Shown: positions 58,301 to 64,000 of the stretch, piece after piece | Numbering within the stretch: the stretch's first letter is position 1 | How the letters are laid out: every line of letters begins with the position of its first letter | NCBI GenBank assembly: GCA_028718185.1 | Contig: JAQUMH010000002.1 | Span: forward strand, 68,088-132,087 | DNA length: 64,000 nucleotides | Direction of reading: 5' to 3' | Origin: Elusimicrobiota bacterium | Lineage (GTDB): Bacteria; Elusimicrobiota; UBA8919 | Translations under genes and position numbers: made by a program | The notes under the pieces: model-generated | Seen by the model: the letters and a program-made list of their open reading frames with translations, nothing else | Databases searched by the model: none | Told to the model about the DNA's origin: nothing

Positions 58301-59560
58301 CTATATACCTAACTTTTTCAAAGCTGTTTTTACGTTCCTTACATAATATCTGACATCAAAACATTTTTCTATTTCAGCATCTGTCAAATATTCTTTTAGC
58401 GGTTTCTTATCCTTGAATCCGTTTCTACTAAGTTCCTGGATAATGGGATAAATTTTTTCTCTTGCGAATCCTTTATTAACTACTGCCAACAATAATCGTT
58501 GTGAAAAAATAGCGCTGTTACTCAAAAGATTTTCTTTCATGTTTTCAACATTAACATTGAGGTTTCCTATAACATAGTTCATTTTATTCAGCATGTAGTC
58601 AAGCAATATTGTGGAATCCGGTATAATAATTCTTTCCGTAGAAGAATGTGAAATATCCCGTTCATTCCACAGTGCTATATTTTCCAATGATACCAGCGCA
58701 TTCGCTCTAATAACCCGCGATAAACCGCACATTTGCTCACAAATAACAGGATTTCTTTTATGCGGCATTGCTGAAGAACCTTTTTGTCCTTTAGTAAACG
58801 GCTCTTCTAATTCTGCAATTTCTGTTCTCTGCAAACTTCGTATTTCAGTAGCAAATCTTTCAAGAGACGCCGCAATTACTGCGAGCGTTGAAAGAAACTG
58901 CGCGTGCCTGTCTCTTGGTACTATTTGAGTTGAAACAGGTTCCGGATACAATTTAATCTGTATCATAACATACTCTTCTATTTTCGGCGATAAATGTGCA
59001 TATGTACCAACTGCTCCTGATATTTTGCCGAATGATATATTTTCTTTTGCTGTTTTGAGCCGTTCAATATCTCTTAATATTTCAGTGTACCAGCCTGCAA
59101 GCTTAAATCCAAATGTTATCGGTTCAGCGTGAATGCCATGTGTTCTTCCGACCATCAGCACATCCTGATATTTTGCAGCTTGCTTTTTTATTGTTTTTGA
59201 GAATTTTATCAAATCATCAATTAAAATATCAGAAGCATCTTTCAGCTGCAATGCAAGTGCTGTATCCAAAACATCGGAAGAAGTAAGCCCCTTGTGGATA
59301 TAAACAGATTCTTTACCGACACTTTCAGCAATTGAAGTCAAGAATGCAATCACATCATGTTTTACAGTATTTTCAATTTGCTTTATCCGCTTAACATTAA
59401 ATTTTGCTTTGCTTTTTATCTTTTTCAATGCAGATGCCGGAATTTCACCGTATTTATTAAGCGCTTCGCATGCCGCAATCTCCACATCAAGCATTTTCTG
59501 GAACCTGCTTTCATCAGTCCATATCTTAGACATTTCCGGCAAAGAATAACGTTCAATCAT
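58301..59560 (-). CDS. purB: Adenylosuccinate lyase
   Basis: PurB splits adenylosuccinate and SAICAR. The 419-residue protein has MVGRTHGIHAEPITFG (catalytic His), and the family signature GQKGSSAMPHKRNPVICEQ with the flexible SSAMPHKRNP loop. Full length. ATG 59560 has AAGGAGTG before it. Confidence 0.97.
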   Translation of the reverse strand: MIERYSLPEMSKIWTDESRFQKMLDVEIAACEALNKYGEIPASALKKIKSKAKFNVKRIKQIENTVKHDVIAFLTSIAESVGKESVYIHKGLTSSDVLDTALALQLKDASDILIDDLIKFSKTIKKQAAKYQDVLMVGRTHGIHAEPITFGFKLAGWYTEILRDIERLKTAKENISFGKISGAVGTYAHLSPKIEEYVMIQIKLYPEPVSTQIVPRDRHAQFLSTLAVIAASLERFATEIRSLQRTEIAELEEPFTKGQKGSSAMPHKRNPVICEQMCGLSRVIRANALVSLENIALWNERDISHSSTERIIIPDSTILLDYMLNKMNYVIGNLNVNVENMKENLLSNSAIFSQRLLLAVVNKGFAREKIYPIIQELSRNGFKDKKPLKEYLTDAEIEKCFDVRYYVRNVKTALKKLGI

Positions 59561-59666
59561 TTATCGTTACACTCCTTACACGAATAATACATTACGAATT
59601 TTATCACGAATTATCACTAATAAAACCTTGTTTGTATTCGTAGCATATTCGTGATGTTTTTTGCTG

Positions 59667-60290
59667 TTATTCGTTTATCTTCATTCGTGTTATAATAATT
59701 TTTAATGCTTCGGGATATGCTGTGTGTTCTTGTTCAAGTACTCTTTTTTGTAAAGTTTCCGGTGTATCGCTACTAAGAACTTCAACCTTTCTCTGTAATA
59801 TTATTTCTCCACGGTCATATTCTTCATCTACGAAGTGTACAGTACAACCTGAAACTTTTTCTTTTGCTTTTATAACTGCTTTATGAACATTTATACCATA
59901 CATACCCGGTCCGCCATATTTTGGAAGTAACGCCGGATGAATGTTTAAAATTTTACCGTGATATTTTTTTACAAATTCTTCTGAAAGTTTTAAAAGAAAT
60001 CCGGCAAGACATATTAAATTAACTTTTTGTTTTTTTAGATATTTAATCGCTTCTTTATTAAAATCGCAACTTTTGGGGTCTATGAAAACCGATTCTATGT
60101 TTTCTCTTTTTGCCCGCTCTAACCCAAAAGCATCTTTTTTATTGCTTATAACAATTACTACTTCAGCATTAATATCTCCACTCTTACAAGCATCCATTAT
60201 TGCCTGCAAGTTTGAACCACTTCCGGAAATAAGAACACCTATACGACAAACATGTTCTGATGTTCTGGTGTTCTGATGTTCAATATTCAT
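59667..60290 (-). CDS. purN: Phosphoribosylglycinamide formyltransferase with repeat-derived N-terminus
   Basis: PurN transfers formyl from 10-formyl-THF to GAR. The protein has RIGVLISGSGSNLQAIMD, LICLAGFLLKLS, NIHPALLPKYGG (the catalytic Asn-His) and VHFVDEEYDRGEIILQR. The first residues NIEHQNTRTSEHVC before the normal start come from GTTCTGATGTTCTGG words. ATG 60290 is chosen; TTG 60329 lies in purM. There is no ribosome-binding site in front of it, and purM stops 26 bases before. Confidence 0.93.
   Translation of the reverse strand: MNIEHQNTRTSEHVCRIGVLISGSGSNLQAIMDACKSGDINAEVVIVISNKKDAFGLERAKRENIESVFIDPKSCDFNKEAIKYLKKQKVNLICLAGFLLKLSEEFVKKYHGKILNIHPALLPKYGGPGMYGINVHKAVIKAKEKVSGCTVHFVDEEYDRGEIILQRKVEVLSSDTPETLQKRVLEQEHTAYPEALKIIITRMKINE
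60243..60290. repeat. GTTCTGATGTTC word repeat at the start of purN
   Basis: TGTTCTGATGTTCTGG-TGTTCTGATGTTC, the same family as 37312-37366 in uvrB. Confidence 0.8.
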
Positions 60291-60315
60291 AACATTAAAG
60301 TTTAAAACTTTGAAA

Positions 60316-61263
60316 TTAGAGAACTTCAACAGCTTTGGGACCTTTTACTATTTCGCCGATAATAGTTGAATTTTTTAGCAACTTCCGTATTTCTGTACTT
60401 TTACTGCTCTTAACTACCATTATCATTCCGATTCCCATATTAAGTGTTCTGTAAATTTCATAATCTGATATTTTGCCTTTTTTCTGTATAATCCTGAATA
60501 TTTCCGGGACATCCCAAGTATTCTTATTAATTACTACTTTGCAATTGTCAGGCAAAACTCTTACTATATTATCATAAAACCCGCCACCGGTAATATGGCA
60601 AATTCCCAAAACTGACGATTGATACTTTCTCAAAACATTTAAAACTTCACGAACATATATTTTTGTTGGAGTTATAAGTACTTTGCCGTATTTTTTTAAT
60701 TCTTTTTCTGAAAAAACTTTCCTAACCAGTGAAAAACCGTTTGAATGAAGCCCCGATGATGGAATACCGATAACTAAATCACCTTCTTTTATTTTAGAGC
60801 CGTCAATAACATCTTTTTTATCAACACTCCCGACAGTAAAACCTGCCAAATCATAATCATCACCCTTATAAAAACCCGGCATCTCCGCTGTTTCTCCACC
60901 CAATAATACACATTGTGCCTGGTCACAACCTTCTTTTATTCCTTTAATCACCTGTTTCGCTATATTTAAATCTAATTTTCCACAGGCAAAATAATCCAGG
61001 AAAAATAACGGTTTTGCACCGCAGCATAAAACATCATTAACATTCATAGCAACAAGATCTATTCCGACCGTATCATGCTTTTTAATTATTTGCGCAATTT
61101 TAAGCTTGGTCCCAACACCATCACAAGAAGCCGATATAAACTTATTGTTGTCAACCGGGAAAAGTCCTGAAAACCCGCCGATTGTCGGATTAAGTTTTTT
61201 TATCCAATCCACCAGACTATTCGCCTTATCAACATCCACCCCTGATTTTTTGTAAGTTATCAT
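60316..61263 (-). CDS. purM: Phosphoribosylformylglycinamidine cyclo-ligase
   Basis: PurM closes the imidazole ring of AIR. The 315-residue protein has SASCDGVGTKLKIAQ, VAMNVNDVLCCGAKPLFFLDYFA, GIPSSGLHSNGFSLVRKV and ITGGGFYDNIVRVLP. It starts MITYKKSGVDVDKAN. Slightly shorter than the usual 340. The gap upstream (61264-61516) is repeats only. Confidence 0.96.
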   Translation of the reverse strand: MITYKKSGVDVDKANSLVDWIKKLNPTIGGFSGLFPVDNNKFISASCDGVGTKLKIAQIIKKHDTVGIDLVAMNVNDVLCCGAKPLFFLDYFACGKLDLNIAKQVIKGIKEGCDQAQCVLLGGETAEMPGFYKGDDYDLAGFTVGSVDKKDVIDGSKIKEGDLVIGIPSSGLHSNGFSLVRKVFSEKELKKYGKVLITPTKIYVREVLNVLRKYQSSVLGICHITGGGFYDNIVRVLPDNCKVVINKNTWDVPEIFRIIQKKGKISDYEIYRTLNMGIGMIMVVKSSKSTEIRKLLKNSTIIGEIVKGPKAVEVL

Positions 61264-61282
61264 TGTTTTATTTCTCCCTTAA

Positions 61283-61490
61283 AAATTGTGTAATGTGCAA
61301 TGTGACATGTGTTATGTAAAAATAAATAGAGATTAAAAATATAGAAATTTACTTCGTGAAATTTATTGAAACTTATAGTAATTTGTTGTAATTTATTTTA
61401 TTTCTACCAATTTCCATATATTTCTTAATTTCTATCATATATTCTAATTCTCTAACTATCTAATTTCTAACCCCAAATCCTCCCATGACT
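61283..61490. repeat. Low-complexity words between pyrE and purM
   Basis: GTGTAATGTGCAATGTGACATG words (the family at 12095 and 31615), then ATTTCTACCAATTTCC and CTAATTCTCTAACTATCTAATTTC words. No gene seen. Confidence 0.6.
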
Positions 61491-61516
61491 CATTTGTTAA
61501 AACTATATTTTATTAA

Positions 61517-62071
61517 TTATTTCATATTCCTGCTGCCAGGTTTTACTACGGGTATATTTTTTTTACATAACGGGCAATCTTCGGGTTTATAAGTCTCTAT
61601 TTTTATCTTCATTACTGATATTGCAAAATCTTCCAGACCAGACCTGTCAACAACACACGCTTTACCTATAACTTCACCGCATAAAGATTCAACAAGTTTA
61701 CTCACTTCATTTGTAGACCCGCCGGTTGTTATAACATCTTCGACAATTACGCACTTTTCTCCACCTTTTATGTCAAATCCCCGCCTTAAAGTCATTACGC
61801 CATTTTCCCTTTCACAAAAAATTGCACGACATTTCAATTGCCTAGCAAGCTCCTGCCCTATAACAATACCACCGATTGCAGGACTTACGACAACATCAAC
61901 TTTTTCAGTTTTAATTTTTTTTACCAGTTCCTTTGCAATTTTTTTCGTAATTTCAGGATATTGCAATATTTTTGCACACTGCATATATTTATCAGAATGC
62001 AGACCGCTTGTCAATAAAAAATGCCCTTCCAACAACGCCTCTTTCTCTTTAAACAGTTTTAATAGATTCAT
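61517..62071 (-). CDS. pyrE: Orotate phosphoribosyltransferase
   Basis: PyrE makes OMP. The 184-residue protein has the PRPP motif CVIVEDVITTGGSTNEV, SPAIGGIVIGQELAR, and a C-terminal EDCPLCKKNIPVVKPGSR of the form found in a subset of bacteria. Overlaps pyrF by four bases. Confidence 0.96.
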   Translation of the reverse strand: MNLLKLFKEKEALLEGHFLLTSGLHSDKYMQCAKILQYPEITKKIAKELVKKIKTEKVDVVVSPAIGGIVIGQELARQLKCRAIFCERENGVMTLRRGFDIKGGEKCVIVEDVITTGGSTNEVSKLVESLCGEVIGKACVVDRSGLEDFAISVMKIKIETYKPEDCPLCKKNIPVVKPGSRNMK

Positions 62072-62733
62072 GCTATTTCCTTTAATATTTCTTTTGCCGA
62101 CGATAACGGGTTACCTGATTTTATTACAGGCCTGCCGACTACGATATAATCGGCTCCTTTTTCTTTTGCTTCCTTTGGGGTCAGTGTTCTTTTCTGGTCG
62201 CCTTTTTCATCTTTTTCTGTCCGGATACCGGGTACGATAATCTGAAGTCCGCCGATTTTTTTAACTATGTCTATTTCTTGCGGTGAACATACAACACCAT
62301 CAAGTCCGGTCTCTTTTGCCAATTTGGCTAAATCTTTTACTTGTTCGCCAACTGTCTTGTTTATTCCAATTCCCTTTAAATTATTTTCATCAAAACTTGT
62401 AAGAACTGTTACTCCCCACACAAGCGGTCTGTTTTTTATCTGTGAAACCGCCTTAAGCATATCGCTGCCGCCGGAAGTGTGTACCGTCAGAGAAAAAACT
62501 TTTCTTTCACCTGCGATTCTTACTGCATCGGAAATAACACTGGGTATATCATAATATTTTAAATCAAGAAACACTTTACAACCCCTGTTGTTTATCATGT
62601 CTATTATTTTTGGACCTTCAGAAGTAAAAAGCCGTGAACCCACCTTGAATATCTTTACGTCACTTTTCAAAAGGTCAACAATTTTTTCTGCCTGAGAAAT
62701 ATTATCAACATCAAGAGCAACAATTAGTTCCAT
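62068..62733 (-). CDS. pyrF: Orotidine 5'-phosphate decarboxylase
   Basis: PyrF converts OMP to UMP. The 221-residue protein has IVALDVDN at the start, FLDLKYYDIPSVI (the D-K-D active-site array), SLTVHTSGG, VCSPQEI and IVPGIRTEKDEKGDQKR. ATGA overlap with pyrE. Confidence 0.96.
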   Translation of the reverse strand: MELIVALDVDNISQAEKIVDLLKSDVKIFKVGSRLFTSEGPKIIDMINNRGCKVFLDLKYYDIPSVISDAVRIAGERKVFSLTVHTSGGSDMLKAVSQIKNRPLVWGVTVLTSFDENNLKGIGINKTVGEQVKDLAKLAKETGLDGVVCSPQEIDIVKKIGGLQIIVPGIRTEKDEKGDQKRTLTPKEAKEKGADYIVVGRPVIKSGNPLSSAKEILKEIA

Positions 62734-62820
62734 AGATTCACCCTAATTTTTCACGAATAAATGCAAACATCGCGAATTAATTACGAATATTTATTAACAT
62801 CTTAATTACTACTACTTACC

Positions 62821-62872
62821 CCCCTCATCTTTCATCTTCTCCCCTGTGGGGAGAAGAAAGAGTTGAGGGGAT
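62821..62872. repeat. CCCTCATCTTTC repeat (copy 2)
   Basis: Identical for 50 bases to the copy at 51682-51732, this time between genes (pyrD and pyrF). Confidence 0.9.
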
Positions 62873-62888
62873 AGCGAACAGATTCGAT

Positions 62889-63740
62889 TTATTTATTCGT
62901 GTGATTCTTTAATTTTTCTATAATTCTTATCGGTATATTTGGGTCTATTAAATTACCGGTTCCAACTTGTATGGCTTTTGCACCTGCTTTAAAATAATCT
63001 AAAGCGTCATTTACATTCATTATTCCGCCAATTCCGATTACAGGTATTTTTACCGATTGAGAAACTTCGTATACTTTTTTAAGTCCTATATGTTTTATGC
63101 AAGGACCTGACAAGCCGCCGAACACAGGAGATTGTGGGATTGTGGGATTGTGAGATTGTGGAAAAAACAAAACAGGGACAGTGTTTATTAAAGAAACGGC
63201 ATCGGCACCTGCATCTTCGGCCGATTTGGCAATTTCAAAAATATCTGTAACATCCGGCGATAGCTTTACAATAAGAGTATGTTTTGTATTCTTCCTGACT
63301 GACTTTACGACCTTGTAAGTATCAACTTTATATTTTGAAATTATTCTTCCTTTTACGTTCGGACAGGAAATGTTCATTTCAATTCCGGATATATTTTCTT
63401 TATTCAATGCTCTTGCAATCTCTACATATTCTGATTCTTTTTCCCCTGCTATGCTTACAATAACCGGTGTTCTGGTAATTTTATTTAGTTCCGGCAGTTT
63501 TTCAGTTAAAAATATTTCCAATCCGACATTTTGCAATCCAATAGTATTTATAATCCCATACGGGACTTCAAAAGTTCTTGGCTGTGAATTTCCTAACCTT
63601 GGTTTTAATGTTATTGTTTTAGTAACAATTGCACCAAGTTTATCCAAGTCAACTAAATCCTTGCATTCAATACCATACCCGAATGTTCCGGAAGCAACCA
63701 TCACAGGATTTTTAAGTTTTATATTTCCAATTTTTACCAT
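62889..63740 (-). CDS. pyrD: Dihydroorotate dehydrogenase, class 1B, with a repeat-derived loop
   Basis: PyrD makes orotate; class 1B works with PyrK. The 283-residue protein has VMVASGTFGYG, NTIGLQNVG, the catalytic cysteine in MNISCPNVKGR, IVKLSPDVTDI, LINTV, FGGLSGPCIKHIGL and IGIGGIMNVNDAL. Between LINTV and FGGLSGP the residues FFPQSHNPTIPQSP are encoded by GGGATTGTGGGATTGTGAGATTG words; length is the same as in relatives, so they seem to replace rather than add. It overlaps pyrK by 7 bases. Confidence 0.94.
   Translation of the reverse strand: MVKIGNIKLKNPVMVASGTFGYGIECKDLVDLDKLGAIVTKTITLKPRLGNSQPRTFEVPYGIINTIGLQNVGLEIFLTEKLPELNKITRTPVIVSIAGEKESEYVEIARALNKENISGIEMNISCPNVKGRIISKYKVDTYKVVKSVRKNTKHTLIVKLSPDVTDIFEIAKSAEDAGADAVSLINTVPVLFFPQSHNPTIPQSPVFGGLSGPCIKHIGLKKVYEVSQSVKIPVIGIGGIMNVNDALDYFKAGAKAIQVGTGNLIDPNIPIRIIEKLKNHTNK
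63125..63163. repeat. GATTGTGG word repeat inside pyrD
   Basis: GATTGTGGGATTGTGGGATTG-TGAGATTGTGG, nine-base period, in the loop between LINTV and FGGLSGP. Confidence 0.85.
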
Positions 63741-64000
63741 ATTATATCTTCCGCATCAAAAACAGGCCCGTCCTTACAAACACTTTTGTATTCAAACTCT
63801 TGATTCTGAACTTTAGACATTGGACATTGGACATTGGACATCGGACGCCGTATTTTTACTACACATCCCATGCAAGTCCCTATACCGCATGCCATTTTTT
63901 CTTCAAGGGAAACAAAACATTTTAAATTATATTTTTTTGATATTTTTGCTATTTCTTTAAGCATTGGTTTGGGACCGCAGGAATAAATGACAGTAGATAG
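63734..64000 (-). CDS. pyrK: Dihydroorotate dehydrogenase electron-transfer subunit PyrK (partial)
   Basis: PyrK carries FAD and a [2Fe-2S] cluster and passes electrons from PyrD to NAD+. The frame continues through the window edge: TVIYSCGPKPMLKEIAK, then the cluster motif MACGIGTCMGCVVK and the final cysteine in KSVCKDGPVFDAEDIIW. Between the third and fourth cysteines a repeat-encoded stretch RRPMSNVQCPMSKVQNQ of about 15 extra residues is inserted. C-terminal part only. Confidence 0.92.
   Translation of the reverse strand, partial: LSTVIYSCGPKPMLKEIAKISKKYNLKCFVSLEEKMACGIGTCMGCVVKIRRPMSNVQCPMSKVQNQEFEYKSVCKDGPVFDAEDIIW
63811..63849. repeat. GGACATT word repeat inside pyrK
   Basis: TAGACATTGGACATTGGACATTGG-ACATCGG words, the family of 10656, 26617 and 34843, here within the cluster-binding domain. 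Confidence 0.88.

Noticed and set aside
61264-61516. Hidden small gene or riboswitch before purM
   Set aside because: Only low-complexity words; no PurR-box, purine riboswitch core or tRNA fold seen.

Overview
The window is 64 kb of AT-rich, gene-dense chromosome from an uncultured-type diderm bacterium. An outer membrane is indicated by an LptD-like LPS export protein and two predicted beta-barrel proteins. Almost everything lies on the minus strand; only iscS-iscU-mnmA is on the plus strand. Most intergenic gaps carry short dispersed repeats. I cannot name the phylum from sequence alone; the gene style (very large pseudopilins, four-helix-bundle genes, word-like repeats) resembles candidate-phylum genomes, which is inference. 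No prophage, CRISPR array, transposase or rRNA operon was seen.

Layout from left to right. 1-2295: the start of a BatA-like membrane protein, a DUF58 protein and a MoxR ATPase. 2443-5392 (+): iscS, iscU, mnmA (Fe-S and tRNA thiolation). 5416-9782: small regulators and membrane proteins, a PII-like protein, class II aldolase and accA. 9925-17090: a beta-barrel protein coupled to a HEAT-repeat protein, an orphan adenine methyltransferase and dnaE. 17418-28513: pseudopilin locus 1, in which a PilX-like gene plus a giant (1070-1100 aa) pseudopilin gene is present twice in tandem, followed by a PulG-like gene. The locus is preceded by a strong promoter and a GEMM-I (cyclic dinucleotide) riboswitch. 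28607-37442: groES-groEL, coaX, birA, nadC, uvrB and small envelope proteins. 37450-42661: pseudopilin locus 2, with two four-helix-bundle genes overlapped ATGA-style with pilin genes; one has an in-frame ochre codon.

42676-53143: lptD, a ROK kinase, folC, accD, trpA, trpB, leuA, pssA and psd. 53200-56766: tRNA-Thr, rpmG, tRNA-Trp, secE, nusG, rplK and rplA, with a GH172 (DUF2961) gene wedged between rplK and rplA and no rplJ/rplL/rpoB after rplA. 56848-64000: nucleotide biosynthesis (purA, purB, purN, purM, pyrE, pyrF, pyrD and partial pyrK).

Two observations stand out. First, several families of short repeats sit not only between genes but in frame inside conserved enzymes (nadC twice, uvrB twice, pyrK between Fe-S cysteines, pyrD, the N-terminus of purN, the C-terminus of pssA). 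In one gene the inserted block is exactly 22 codons and is flanked by a 14-bp direct repeat. Second, a cyclic-dinucleotide riboswitch appears to control a duplicated giant pseudopilin operon of unknown function.
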